Origin: Hyperoodon ampullatus
Taxonomy: Eukaryota; Chordata; Mammalia; Artiodactyla; Ziphiidae
Direction of reading: 5' to 3'
NCBI GenBank assembly: GCA_949752795.1
Contig: OX457070.1
Span: forward strand, 31,198,788-31,262,787
DNA length: 64,000 nt
The translations under genes were made by a program, and so were the position numbers. Positions 33,847-45,661 of the stretch are shown here, piece by piece. The stretch's first letter is position 1; each line of letters opens with the position of its first letter. The notes below the pieces were generated by a model that did not search any database, had not been told where the DNA came from, and was given only the letters and a program-made list of their open reading frames with translations.

Positions 33847-34159
33847 GGAGGTGGGTTTCTTTTTATAAGTCCTAATAGAGTATAGAATTGGCTTCTTTTA
33901 TTTAATTTGCAGCTCCTTTTACTCTCCAACCACTAGAGTGAACATAAGTGTGGATGTCACAGAGATTTTAGATGGGTCAGACTGGACCCTGGTTCTCTGA
34001 GGCCTTTATGACTGATACCTGCTCAGTGAGAACTGGTCTGGGTCACATGTGGAGATTCTACACGTGGTCTTTATTTTGCAGTTTGACTTTCACATTTAGC
34101 ACAAAACAGTCACTCTCTGTGGAAGACTCCAAATGAAATACAGAAATAACAGTATCCTT

Positions 34160-34450
34160 ATTAAAGGTGGTGTTGTTGCTGAGTGTGAATTTTGTGAATA
34201 TGTTTGCCCTCTAGGCCCCAAGGAGTCATGAGTGCTAATTTAGGAATCCTTTTTGATGTGGTTTGGTCGTGAGTTCTCTCTTAGAAATTAGCATAAATTC
34301 TCTCTCTCTCTCTAACATGAGGTATCAGTGCTGCAATCTTTTTCCTTTTGCGTCTAACAAGGCAAAGACTCCGCAGGGTTAATTAATGCCAGCGATCATG
34401 TGATAAGATCGAGCCAGCCGAGAGCATTAATTGATCACACAGGATGAACA
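34160..34450. promoter_or_regulatory. Candidate conserved non-coding element with inverted homeodomain sites
   Basis: Repeat-free block ending in a perfect 9-bp inverted repeat aattaatgc/gcattaatt (34381-34389 and 34424-34432). Between the arms lie 'gcgatcatgtgataagatc', including a GATA-type core. Confidence 0.38.
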
Positions 34451-34634
34451 AACCAGCCGTTGAGGGGAGAAAAAAAGAGAACAAGCATCTTTAGCAGGAG
34501 AGCGAGGGGCTGAGAAGCAGGGAATCTGTGAAACAGAGATTCCTGACGTCTGAAGAGAGTAGCCAGTGGCAAAGGCTGGAGGCTGGGATGAGGAAACTGG
34601 AAGAATGGAGTTAGCAATAAGAGGCTGAAAATGT

Positions 34635-34925
34635 GGGTTTCCCTGGTGGCGCAGCGGTTGAGAGTCTGCCTGCCGATGCAGGGGACGCGGGTTTGAGCCC
34701 TTGTCTTGGAAGATCCCACATGCCGCGGAGCAACTAGCCCCGTGAGCCACAGCTACTGAGCCTGCGTGTCGGGAGCCTGTGCTCCGCAATAAGAGAGGCC
34801 ACGATAGTGAGAGGCCCGCGCATCGCGATGAGGAGTGGCCCCCGCTTGCCGAAACTAGAGAAAGCCCTGGCACAGAAACGAAGACCCAACACTGCCAAAA
34901 GTAAATAAATAAATAACATTTTTTT
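34635..34925 (+). mobile_element. CHR SINE, long/intermediate class
   Basis: 'gtttccctggtggcgcagcg' start, 'gcaactagccccgtgagcca' in the middle, 'aaactagagaaagccctggc' towards the end, and a tail of AAAT units. It combines features of the short and long classes. Confidence 0.92.
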
Positions 34926-35376
34926 AAAAAAGGCAACATTCCTTTAAAAAAAAGAGGCTAAAAGTGAAGACCTGAGGATGGTAAATGGCAAAGTCCATGA
35001 ACGAGTCAGAGAAAAGGCGGGAGCCCCGGCTGAGTAGGGACGAGCATTCATGCAGCGTCCACCTGTCATCAAGATGTCGAAATGAAAAGCAAAATCCCCC
35101 TCCCCCAAGCAGAAGTAACTGAGTATTTCCAATCATTTAGGCATTTTGTGTAGGGGTGAGAGTGGGTAAAACATCTAAGAGATGGAGGAATTGTTTACTC
35201 TTCAATCGTTCATTTTAATTCAGTGGAATTAATTCACTGGAAACATAGTCTTTAAGAAATGCTTATTATTCCCTTTTTTATTGTGGTGATTTAAAAACAT
35301 ATACAAAAGTGGAGAGAATATTATGATCCCCAAGGTGCCCATGACTCATTACCCAGTACTAACAATGATCAATAGT
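34926..35376. other. Unique sequence, nothing recognised
   Basis: Short frames on the minus strand (34924-35136) have no recognised domain. Confidence 0.4.
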
Positions 35377-35384
35377 TTGTCATT

Positions 35385-35599
35385 CTTTTTTTTTTTTTTT
35401 TTTTTTTTGCGATACGCGGGCCTCTCCCTGTTGTGGCTTCTCCCGTTGTGGAGCACAGGCTTTGGACATGCAGGCTCAGCGGTCATGGCTCACGGGCCCA
35501 GCCGCTCCGCGGCATGTGGGATCTTCCCGGACCGGGGCCCGAACATGTGTCCCCTGCATCAGCAAGCGGACTCTCAACCACTGCGCCACCAGGGAAGCC
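35385..35599 (-). mobile_element. CHR SINE, short young class, antisense
   Basis: Poly-T tail, 'gcgatacgcgggcctctccc' and 'caccagggaagcc' end. The target duplication ttgtcatt is at 35377-35384 and 35600-35607. Confidence 0.95.
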
Positions 35600-35607
35600 T
35601 TGTCATT

Positions 35608-36361
35608 TTTGATACATACTCATTTTAGGAAGATGAGTTCAGGGGAATTTTAATGAGTTTTTGTATTGAAGAAGAGCCTGTGTCTACCTTTCAATCTCAT
35701 TTGCTGTTTTAAATCAAAATAGCCCCCAAATATCCAACGGAGAGATACTTGGGGGTTATTTTTCTCTTTTAGGAAGCACAAGTTGGCACAATTAAGGGAG
35801 CAGTTAGCAAGACCTGCTGGGGTTGGGCCCCATTAGGGACGAGACGTCAGCACCAGATGGTGGCCAGGCAGAATGGAAAAGGATCCTGGCAGGTTTGGGT
35901 GCCTCAAACCTTCTCCTTGACCTGTTGGACCTTTGTGCAGGCACCCTGGGGCTCAGCATCTCTTTACCATCTTATTAACAAGGTAGCTTCAGAAAATGTT
36001 TTGCTGGACTCATTCACAATAAGTATGGATGGCTGGTACATTTCATATCTATTTGCTAGGAGCATCTTCACTGTAACTGAGAAGAAGAAACTGGACAAAA
36101 TAGAAATCTATAACTGTGGAACTGCAGGTGTCAGACAGCAAGTTAGGGAATTCTTTCTCTGGGGTGCAGGGCCTGGACCCTCAAAATCACTAGGGTAGGC
36201 TGCCACCTCTGTCTACACACAAAGTGGCCCCGGTGTGTTGGTGATGTCCTCGACCCTTAAGGGGCCAGTATGTCTTTGGCACTCCTTGGGCTCAGCTCCC
36301 TCCTCCGGGGGCTGGTCCGCCTTACGTTAGTGCTTTCAGGAGCCCTTTCTGTGGCAAGGTC
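35608..36361. other. Unique sequence, no gene supported
   Basis: The 113-codon plus frame at 35857-36198 has no recognisable domain. No repeats recognised. Confidence 0.4.
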
Positions 36362-36375
36362 AAGAGCTTGGGGCT

Positions 36376-36979
36376 CAAGTAGGTCTGTGTCTTTATTCCT
36401 GTTTTACCCCTAGGTTCTTCATGACATTTTTTTCCCTTAAATTCCATATATATGTGTTAGCATATGGTATTTGTCTTTCTTTTTCTGACTTACTTCACTC
36501 TGTATGACAGACTCTAGGTCTATCCACCTCATTACAAATAGCTCAATTTCGTTTCTTTTTATGGCTGAGTAATATTCCATTGTATATATGTGCCACATCT
36601 TCTTTATCCATTCATCCGATGATGGACACTTAGGTTGTTTCCATCTCCGGGCTATTGAGAATGGACTTGAGGATATGGGGAGGGGGAAGGGTAATCTGTG
36701 ACAAAGCGAGAGAGAGGCATGGACATATAAACACTACCAAACGTAAGGTAGATAGCTAGTGGGAAGCGGCCGCATAGCACAGGGAGATCAGATCGGTGCT
36801 TTGTGACCACCTGGAGGGGTGGGATAGGGAGGGTGGGAGGGAGGGAGACGCAAGAGGGAAGGGGATATGGGAACAGATGTATATGTATAACTGATTCACT
36901 TTGTTATAAAGCAGAAACTAACACACCATTGTGAAGCAATTATACTCCAATACAGTTGTAAAAAAAAAAAAAAAAAAAA
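36376..36979 (+). mobile_element. Twin-primed L1: inverted 5' part, sense 3' part
   Basis: 36376-36655 is L1 in antisense ('taggtctgtgtctttattcc' to 'ccatctccgggctattg'). 36656-36979 is L1 in sense ('gaatggacttgaggatatgg' to the poly-A tail). A 14-bp target duplication with one mismatch flanks the whole insertion (36362-36375 and 36978-36991). The two parts are nearly contiguous in the L1 at 7661-8300, with only about 5 bases lost at the joint. Confidence 0.92.
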
Positions 36980-36991
36980 GAGCTTGAGGCT

Positions 36992-37825
36992 GTGGTGACC
37001 GCTGCGGATCGAGAGAGGAATGTGCAGCTGTTCACTTTATTTTCACTCCCTCCTGTTCGTTCCCTTGCAAGAGTTCTACCCGCTACTGCCTTCCGAAATG
37101 ATTATTAATGGAATCCTCTTCACTTTTTCAGAACCCTTGGTTTTTCCTCTTAGTTCCTGACTATTTTAATTCTGCCAGGCCCGTTTTCATGTCTGTTGCC
37201 GGCTGGCCCTTGTTTTATAGTCTGTTCTTTCTCCTCCTCATGTCCTTCTTTTCTATCCTGGGCATATCCTCTCTCGCACTCTCCCTCTTCTTTGAGCTGG
37301 CCCAGACTGGAGCAAATTAAAATATACTTTTCAAATTTTACTAGCCCAATTATTCTATGTTAAATGAAGCCAGGGCAGCAATCACACTGATCTCGGAAAC
37401 CCAGGCAATTTGAGGACAGAATAAAAACACCAACTCTTCTTTTCCTTCCTGGCCACTTGCTTTGATATGGTTTTATCTTAAAGAATATTACGGATTGAAA
37501 CAGGCTATAAGTCACATTAAAATTCTTCTTCCCAATGAGAAAAAGGTAAATTACCAATATTTTTGAATGAATTAGTATATCTTTTGAGCATCTACTAGGT
37601 GCATAGTATTATACTGATCATCTACACATTTTGACGTATTTTTCGAAAAGGCTGGTATCCTATAATCCATCTATAGAAATAAGAAAAAGAAGAATGAAAG
37701 TATTATGCACGTATGAAACCATGAAATGGTCATATGGTTTACCTTTAATAGTTTAGCTTGATTCTTACCTTCTTCATGAAGATTTTCCCAGTCATCATTG
37801 CCAGAAGATCCATTCTTGAATTCAT
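36992..37825. other. Unique sequence, nothing recognised
   Basis: The 70-codon plus frame at 37108-37320 is hydrophobic (L/F/S-rich), with no family match that I can name. It is probably chance. Confidence 0.4.
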
Positions 37826-37932
37826 CCATCCTTTTATCCAACCATCCATCCATCCACCCATCCATTCATCTACCCATATATCTTTCCTTCCTTCCTTTCT
37901 TCTTTCCATCCGCTCACCCACCCACCCACCTG
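37826..37932 (+). repeat. (CATC)n/(CCAC)n/(CTTT)n compound microsatellite
   Basis: Imperfect CATC and CCAT tetramers grade into a CCTT run and then CCCA units. The W-M-D-G and P-S-I-H frames are artefacts. Confidence 0.92.
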
Positions 37933-38027
37933 GTGCTTCCTCTTTGTAAGAAACTGTGCTAATGTTGGCCAAGCGAAGAACAGTATAGTTTTCTGCCCTT
38001 AAGGAGCTCACAGTTTGGTAGGAGAGA

Positions 38028-38170
38028 ACTTGTAATAATAATAACAGCTAACATTGATTGAGCTCTAACTATATATCAGGCATTGCAATAAGCATTTAAA
38101 ATATATTATCTCATTTAATCCTCAGAGAAATTTTTGAAGTACCTTTTACAGGTGAGGAAAATGATTGCTG
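38028..38170 (-). mobile_element. MIR SINE, antisense
   Basis: 'ataacagctaacattgattg', 'atctcatttaatcctcagag' and 'ttttacaggtgaggaaaatg' in order. Confidence 0.82.
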
Positions 38171-38634
38171 GGCTAGAAATATTGGTTATAAAGACTACTT
38201 TGACTTTAGGAAGTACTTTTCTAAAGCCTATCAGCCTTAAATCTGATAAGCTTCATCCCATAAAACCCCAAGTGCTTATGTGTTTAATTCCTATATATTT
38301 TCACACTTCTTCCACTGCTAAGATATAGGAGAGGCTTTGGGGGCCACCACTGGATGTCCAGACACAGACAGCCCTCCCTGTGGGGACATCTTCTGCAAAG
38401 AAGGCTTAAGTGGTGACTCTGTTATTCATAGTCACACAGCGGATGAGCTCAAAATGGAAGGGATCTTGGCTCCTTGAGCCCAGGTTTTGAAGAAATTTCT
38501 CTTCTATTGATCTCATTGTTTTGACCTCTTCTGTATTTTAATGATGTGAACGTATTTTTACATTCCAGCCTAAAAATTCTCTTCATTTATTTTCTCTGAG
38601 TGGCAATGATGGCAGTTGCAAAGCAGCAGCAACT
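38171..38634. other. Unique sequence, nothing recognised
   Basis: No repeat or gene signal recognised. Confidence 0.4.
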
Positions 38635-38715
38635 TTGGAAACACAGAGAAGTTAAGTCATTTGCCCAAGGTTATAGGGCTAGGAAGTGCCAGAGTGACAC
38701 TTGAACCAAGTATCA
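38635..38715 (-). mobile_element. MIR SINE fragment, antisense
   Basis: 'agaagttaagtcatttgccc' and 'aaggttatagggctaggaag' are the antisense MIR core. Confidence 0.7.
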
Positions 38716-38784
38716 AGATGCTTGTCTCTTGTACTTAATTTGTTCCACTCACTTGGTGCTTATTGGATATGATGAGCTTGTAGT

Positions 38785-39010
38785 ACAAACAGCAAATGCT
38801 TGGAGCCAGACCAACCTGGGCATGAACGTGCCCTCTGGCACTCGCTTATGTCCTCATGTTGGGCAAGTTAAGCTTTTATGGAATCCTCATCTGTAGAAGT
38901 AGGATAGTGGCACCTACATAAAAAGGGCTGCTGTAAGTATTAAATGTGATAATGGATGTAGAAGCACCAGTGTGGTACCTGGCGCATAGAAGACCTTCCA
39001 TCAATGTCTG
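38785..39010 (+). mobile_element. MIR SINE, sense
   Basis: 'cttggagccagaccaacctg', 'tgttgggcaagttaagc', 'cctcatctgtagaagtagga' and 'gtacctggcgcatagaagac' in sense MIR order. Confidence 0.8.
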
Positions 39011-39204
39011 TCTTCTAAATCCTTGTCTCTTCCCTCTACCGGATTTTAGTTCCCCAAGGACATATCCCTGCTCCTGGTGGGAACTCAGGAACTTTGATTA
39101 GTGAGTAGGGCTCTGTAGGGCCTTGGGAGGCAAACCTTTGTCAGTGTTTAGTTCACCAATTAACTCTCCACTTTCTCCTTCATTATAGGAGTCATGCAGA
39201 CATG

Positions 39205-39360
39205 TTGTAGAGCACTGGTCCCCCCTCTCAACTGGCCCATCATCATCATCATCATCTTCAAAGCCTTCAACAAAACAGATTCCCTAGGCACAATCTTCAC
39301 CTGATAATCTCCCAGGTGATTTATGTGATCCACCAGTTTGAAGAGCTACTAACTCCAAAG
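39205..39360. mobile_element. MER5-like fossil with a CAT array
   Basis: 'tagagcactggtcccccctc' at one end and 'cccaggtgatttatgtgatc' with 'agtttgaagagctac' at the other resemble MER5 termini. A short (ATC)n run lies at 39240-39258. Confidence 0.5.
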
Positions 39361-39394
39361 AGTTTCATTTTCTCCAAAAGCCAAGTGTCTTCTA

Positions 39395-39610
39395 TAGGGT
39401 GGCCAGATAAAATATAGGGTGGCTTCGTGAAATGTGCATTTCAATGAAACAATGAATACTATTTTATGTTAGCATAAGTATGTCTCAAATATTACACAGA
39501 ACATATTTATGCTAAAAAATATTCAATGTTTATCTGAAATAATTATTTATTTATTTTTTTAAATAAATAAATCCTGGACTTTTTATTGGCTAGATCTGGC
39601 AACTCTAGTG
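39395..39610. mobile_element. MER53-like palindromic DNA-transposon fossil
   Basis: 'gggtggccagataaaatata' on the left, 'gttagcataagtatgtctca' in the middle, 'atgtttatctgaaataatta' and 'agatctggcaactct' on the right. The ends are inverted relative to each other. A perfect 12-bp A/T palindrome sits at 39545-39572. Confidence 0.65.
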
Positions 39611-39699
39611 CCGTAGTATGAGAGGCACGTAAGGAAAAGGGGCCAGTGTTTTCATGCACTTTCGATCGCTCTCTGAGATGCACAAAGTGCTGTAAGGCC

Positions 39700-40640
39700 A
39701 ACTTCCCCCTCAATAAAAAATACGAGTTGTTAACTGGAGTTGGCTGAGGCTCCTGAGATTTAATTTCTTCCCCCCACAGGCATTATTTTGCAAAATCCAC
39801 AAATGAACGTAGATTTAGGTGTTGTGGTGGGAAAGATTTTGCTTTGAGAATTTCCGGCCCTTGAGGTTCCAGGTGGCCACCCTTTCTGTCATCACCCTGG
39901 GGACAGCCTGAGGCAAAATAACGCTACTCACATCTCCTCTCCCAGGACTCTCCATCCGCCTCTGTTGCCGTAAGTTTGGATCACTGTGAATCCTCAGCCC
40001 TCTCTCTTCTTATTTTATTTTATATTTTTTGTGATCTGCAAAAGCCTGAAAAGATGAAAAAAATGTTCTGAGCTTAATCGAAAGTCTATCTAATAATAAT
40101 GAATGCAGCGGGCTTGTAAAGAGCGCAGACCATGCGCACTTAACCGTAACGGTCCCACAAAGTAATGAAGACTCGAGTGGTCCTTATTAGGTATCCAGCT
40201 GTGAATCAGGACTCATCTAACATTCTGATTGCTGAAAGAAATCGGTAATTGATGTGACAGGATGGCCATTATTATTATTATTACTTATTTTTTTAAAATC
40301 CAGACATAGCAGCTAGAGGCGGGCTCCCAGCCTCCTCCGGGTATAGCAGGTGTGGAGGGCGAGAGGTGCCCTTCCATTAAATCTTCCAATGGGGGCTCTA
40401 ATAAATTTTGCATTGAAATAAGTAATGACCACATTTAACGACCAGTTTGTCTGAGTGTTAACAGCTTGTGAGCCAACAAACTGGTCATTAACAGGTGCTA
40501 ACTTCTGCTTTCTGGTTTAAACAATCTATTCTCCTCTCTTCCCCTGTTTGGGGGCTTATGCAAATTGCTGGCTGGTTTTTCATTTTTCCTGTGATCCGTT
40601 GCTCTTGTTAATCAGTTCGATACCTCTCAGCCCATGGCGC
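39700..40640. promoter_or_regulatory. Candidate conserved non-coding element, long
   Basis: Nearly 1 kb without recognisable repeats. It retains CpG sites (for example 40110-40160), has 'ggtaattgatgtgacag' near 40244, a 16-bp inverted repeat at 40435-40491, a perfect octamer ATGCAAAT at 40558-40565 and 'cttgttaatcagttcg' near 40603. Of the blocks here, this and 54.9-55.9 kb look most enhancer-like. Inferred from texture. Confidence 0.5.
40435..40491. repeat. 16-bp inverted repeat (one mismatch, 25-nt spacer)
   Basis: The left arm 40435-40450 and the right arm 40476-40491 (acaaactggtcattaa) are complementary at 15 of 16 positions. Confidence 0.9.
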
Positions 40641-41505
40641 CTCTTTCCTGGGACTATTTCTTCTATAGTCCATGGATGAATGAATTTTTTAAATTCATTT
40701 TTTTTTGCTCCTGAAGGATGAATGTATCCTGGTAGAGTTTGGTCCCAGAATAACAAGTCCTAAAGAAAAAGTCACTCTTGAAACATAAAATCTCCTACTC
40801 TGAAGAAGGAATGCAAATAGCTTAAAAATATCACAGTTTGAGGCAGCATTATGTCTGCTGAGGGGATGGGACAGAGACTATTGTCTCTGTGCTAGAAATG
40901 AACAGACTTTTCTATTGGAAGAGCATGTGATTGACCCACCCACAGTCCAACATGTGTCTGTGATGAGGCCGGGCCCTCCTGGGAAATCTCTTTCTCAGTC
41001 TCCCTTGCTTTGGTTTCTTTGGTTTTGCTAGATTATGAGCCAGTAATAATGGACATACTTCTCTCAACGTACCCTTGAAGGAATGGGGTTGAGAGAGTGG
41101 GTTTGGGCCTTTGGTCCTATTAGCTCCGATTCACTGCATTAGCTTCCTGTAGACAGAAGGGGAGTCAGAACACAAGAAGTCCAAGTTCTGCCCAATGGGC
41201 ACCATCTTTACCATCTTGCGTGTATGGAGGCTGCACTGGATTATATACACTGTTCTCTCTCAGGCAGTGCTTCTCAAATGATTTGTGGCAATGGGCCATT
41301 AAAAATGTTTTTTCAGTTGACTGCAGACTGACAATTTGTAGAATACAAGCTAATGTGCTTGGGTGTCCTGAAAATGTCAAATTGCTATACAGGTGTCTAA
41401 ATGCTTTCTCTTACTTTCTCTACTTATCCTAAGATGGTAACATGTAGTGTGTAACCAGGATTGGTCCATGGACAACACTCGGGGCTGCACTCTTCTCCTG
41501 AGCTT
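40641..41505. other. Unique sequence, nothing secure
   Basis: A possible DNA-transposon fossil near 41265-41400 ('agtgcttctcaaatgatttg') could not be confirmed. Confidence 0.4.
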
Positions 41506-41515
41506 GAGTCTTTCC

Positions 41516-41726
41516 TTTTTTTTTTTTTTTTTTTGTGCTTTGGGGGCCTCTCACTGTTGTGGCCTCTCCCATTGCGGAGCACAGGCTCCGGACGCGCAGG
41601 CTCAGCGGCCACGGCTCACGGGCCCAGCCGCTCCGCAGCATGTGGGATCTTCCCAGACCGGGGCACGAACCCGTGTACCCTGCATCGGCAGGCGGACTCT
41701 CAACCACTGCGCCACCAGGGAAGCGC
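41516..41726 (-). mobile_element. CHR SINE, short young class, antisense
   Basis: Poly-T tail, 'ctccggacgcgcaggctcag', and 'ccaccagggaagc' end. The target duplication gagtctttcc is at 41506-41515 and 41727-41736. Confidence 0.96.
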
Positions 41727-41736
41727 GAGTCTTTCC

Positions 41737-44700
41737 TTTTTGATGGAAGAAAGCTGTGGACTAGCCACACCCCGCCATGCTCTTTCCCTTGGGATGTCTT
41801 TAAGGGGGAAGTGTGGGCAATGAATGACTGGATGGATTTCTGACACTTGTCTCAGCTCCCGATATTTTGAGCACAGTCTTCTAAGATATTTGATCAACAC
41901 AAATGAAGCAGCTTAGTTATCAAAATCATTTTCCATCCTGGGGCTTCTTCAGACCAGAGTGGCCGGAGCACTTGTCCTGATAAATCAAAGCCCGGGAGCA
42001 GAGTTGGTGTTTGGGAAGGGAAGGGAAAAGTGTGCTGGGTCCTCTCACACATGGAAGTGTTTTATAAAATGGGGACTTTATAAGGTTCTGTGTACTTTAT
42101 AAATGTTAGAATTTTAAAACTTAATAATGAAGCTCATAGGAATGGTGGGAACAATCTGTAAAATGGCATTTAAAGGCACACTTATGTTTTCTTCTCACGT
42201 GCTATGACGTCTAATTGTATTAATAAGCTGCTAGATACCATTTACCTTCTTGCTGATGGTTATTTTCAGTTTGCCACAGGATCTGAAATAGAAGTGCACT
42301 GTTTAAAATGGTGAGTGGGGTTCAACATGGTAATACATTTCTTTCAAAGGTCACTTACTTATTGTTCAAAAAATATTGAAAAGCAAATCTGTTAAAGTTA
42401 AAAGTGAACATATATTTTCTGAAGACTTCTTACTGCTTTGTATTGCTTGGTACAGCAATAAGCATATGAATATCAACTTTATATCAGTGGCTTTGTTGAA
42501 CTTGAACTAAAAAGTCCCTGTGTTCTAATTCTAGATTTTGGAGTGCTTGGGTGGGCATTTGAGTAGAAGCTCCTTTCAGAGCGGGAAATGGGGATTGAGA
42601 GATTTGACATGTGGTAATCGATGCTATAAGGGTAGATGAGGTCACTAAGTGACAAAAATAAAGGAGAGATGGGACAGCTGAGAAGGGAATGGGGATGAGG
42701 CAGGAAGAAAAGGAACGAACAGAAGAAGAGCAAGACAGGGATGCTCTCCTTGCACGAGACTGGTGGGAGAATGTTCCAAAAGGAAGCACATTCATCACTG
42801 GTAGAAGCTGCAGCAGGATGAAAGGCGTGTGGGTAGTGGACACTTTTAATGCCCTGCGTGTCCTTTGGGTCTCTTTCAGGGTCTCTGGGTGTCCCTTACC
42901 CAGCCTGGATGTGCTTTTGGCTGCAACTGCCGGAACCTGTGACGTTTCTTGTGAAGACTGCCTTCAGGCTCCTGGTATGACTTTGCTGGCAAAATCAGAG
43001 AAGAACAAGTGCCTGGAATTACCGTCCCACCCGAGCCCTTAGCCCATGACTGCCAGCTGGGGAGTGTGAAAGCCCAGCTCCCTTGTCTTAAGTCAGGACA
43101 AACCCGAGGAATAATTTATACTCTAGAACTTCCCCCTGAGACTTTGCTTGGTTTCTTCTCCTACATTGCCCTGCTTCCCCCACTCCCTGACCTGTTTTTC
43201 TCTGGAGCATTGCTTTCACTCATCATCTGCCTATGAATCCTCATTGCAGGGTCTGCTTCTAGGGAATGGGATCTATGATCGAGTGGTCTTGGGAGAACAC
43301 TCCTGAGGATGGAACAATCATTAGTAAGTGCCTAGAGGGTAGAGTGCTGAGAAGTAGGTGCCAGCTTGGAAAGGGTTGAGGAGGGACTGGATAAGGAGCT
43401 GGCTGGAGACTTCAGTAGAGTACATTCAATGGAGAAGTTTGATGGTGGAAAGTTCAAGAGGGTGACAGGGTCATACAGTCACAGAAGGTTGCTTGCTTTT
43501 TAGACTAGAAGAAATCAGAGCCTATGGATAGTCAGAGGGGATGAGATTAATGAGAGGGAGAGACTGAAAATACTAGAGTGAGATGGGAGGCTGAGGTAGG
43601 TGTAACCTTGGAGGGAAGCAGTAGAAGAGGTCTCCTGAACATAGGAAGGAATGGGCATTCCAAAGGAGACAGCACTGTGTGTTGTTTGACACAGATGTGG
43701 AGCAGAAGCTAGAGAACTCGAGGTGGAGAGTAACAGGTTGAGTAGGGAGGATGGCAGAAGCCAGGCTAGGAAGGATGTAGGGATGCCATAGTGGGACCCC
43801 TTCCTCTCACAGATTATAAAGGGGTCCAGAGCTGGAGTCACTCAGCTAGCAAGGAGTGGAGCTGACACCAGGAGCAGCTCTCTTCATGGCTTCTGTCTTT
43901 CGTTGCTGTCCTAAGCTGCCAGGTCACCTGCAGAGAGAAAGCCATACGAGAGTGAGGGCTTTGGACGGTGGAGGGGATGTGATGAACATCCTCCTTCCCA
44001 GGAAGTCCTGTGCCAGCAAGAGGCCGAGAAGAAGGTAGATTCTTTCTCTCTCCTAGAACAACAGGTGGTCCTGAGTGCCACGGACACCCTCGGCATGACG
44101 GTTCTCAACAAAACAGGTTGCTGCCGAGAAGAGCATCTTTCATTCCCAACTGTGAATCTGGGAGAAAATACTCTGAGGGGGAGGACCTGGGTCCTGGTTC
44201 CTAGGACAGTTCTCCAGTTGATTTGAAAGTGTGTGATTGTTTTCAAGCCCTTCATATGGCCCTAAACACCACTTACAGACGTCCATCAATAAAGAGACGC
44301 ATAGGAAGTTTGCTGACTCTGGAAGGGGTCAAGACAGCAGAGAGGTGGAAGATGTCTTATCCTTTTTTGTAAGGGTCTGGAATTTAACTTAAGTCATTAG
44401 CTATTGGGCCTTAAAAAGGGATCTGTATTTTTACAGGAGGATTTAGGGTGTTTTATGTGTTTATTTTTCCTTCACTATTAGACCTCCAAGGAGGAAAGAA
44501 CGTAAGGGTCAGAGACTCCCTCTGTCTGGTGATAGGCCACATCTCCCCAGGTTCCCTGGAGAAGAGATGGGAGAAGGACATGCTTTCACGGACCTGGGCC
44601 AGCAGTGGGCCTCACTCCTCTTCTGGACTCAACCCTCCTCCACTCATTTTGACTCCATTGCACTCGGTCCCACCCGTCCACCCATGCCCACTGTCATTCC

Positions 44701-45240
44701 CTGACTCTCTTGCTCACTTTTTCATGCCACTCACTGTGTGTCTCATCCTCTGCTTGGTTTGTGAGAAGACAAAGTAGGATAAACTACAATAGTTGCCCTC
44801 GAAGAATTTACTGGGGGAGACTTTTTATAACCTAAGGAATTAAATTACTGCTTTAACTAAATCAATTCAATGCAGTTTTGAGAGTTATCAGTAGATTGTT
44901 AGTTACTAGAAGTTTAAGGATTCAGAGGGAGAGATTGCTGGCCCAGACTGGGTGTTCTGTGATGGTTTCGCAGTGGTCATGGGAGGACAGCCAAGCCTTG
45001 AAAGTTGGGCAGAATCGGGATGTGGAGGGTGAGAAGTGGCTAGGGGGGCAATTGTCTTCATGCACACCGTATGTATGTAACTCTGTGATGTGTGTTTAAG
45101 TGGATTCAATGCATAAAGGGGACATTGATCTGTGTTTATTCCCAAGGCAAATGAACTTGTGTGGGCAGCACGGGGGCTCATTAAGTGCTTGGTGAATCGG
45201 AAGGCAGTTTCTGAGAGACTGGAATGCTGAGCCTGGCAGC
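41737..45240. other. Long mostly unique stretch, no gene supported
   Basis: About 3.5 kb. Frames of 108-119 codons (42484-42843 minus, 42689-43042 plus, 43515-43841 minus, 43911-44255 minus, 44448-44777 plus) overlap one another on opposite strands and have no domains. Weak L2-like or MIR-like traces occur near 43800-43875 and 44700-44830. A repeat-free AT-rich part near 42180-42320 could be regulatory. Confidence 0.4.
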
Positions 45241-45420
45241 CCTGAAAGATGACTCCATCAATATTTAGTGAGGAACTCTGACTTGCAAAGATTCTACTAA
45301 GGAGATGCAATGGGAGATACAGAGTGAAAGAAGATGTTGTCCCTGCCCTTGAGAACTGCAGAGTCAATGATGGGGGTTGGACACAAGAACACATTTAACA
45401 GTGCAGGGCTCTCAAAGAAT
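45241..45420 (-). mobile_element. L2-like fragment, antisense (weak)
   Basis: 'gtccctgcccttgagaactg' preceded by a diverged 'atatttagtgaggaactctg' resembles the L2 3' end in reverse. Confidence 0.35.
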
Positions 45421-45517
45421 CAATATAAATAGGTGGTGCTCCAAAACTACTATAGGAGTTGGAATAGATGGCAGTGGGGGAGGAGGGAAGAGTGTTGATT
45501 ATACTGAGCATGACTTT

Positions 45518-45608
45518 TTAAAAATTTTTATATACTTATTTATTTATATTGAAGTATAGTTGATTTACAGTGTTGTGTTACTTTCAGGTGTACAGCAAAG
45601 TGATTCAG

Positions 45609-45661
<53 letters not shown>

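Noticed and set aside
34427..34939. 170-codon minus frame
   Set aside because: Most of it is the long CHR SINE at 34635-34925 read in antisense.
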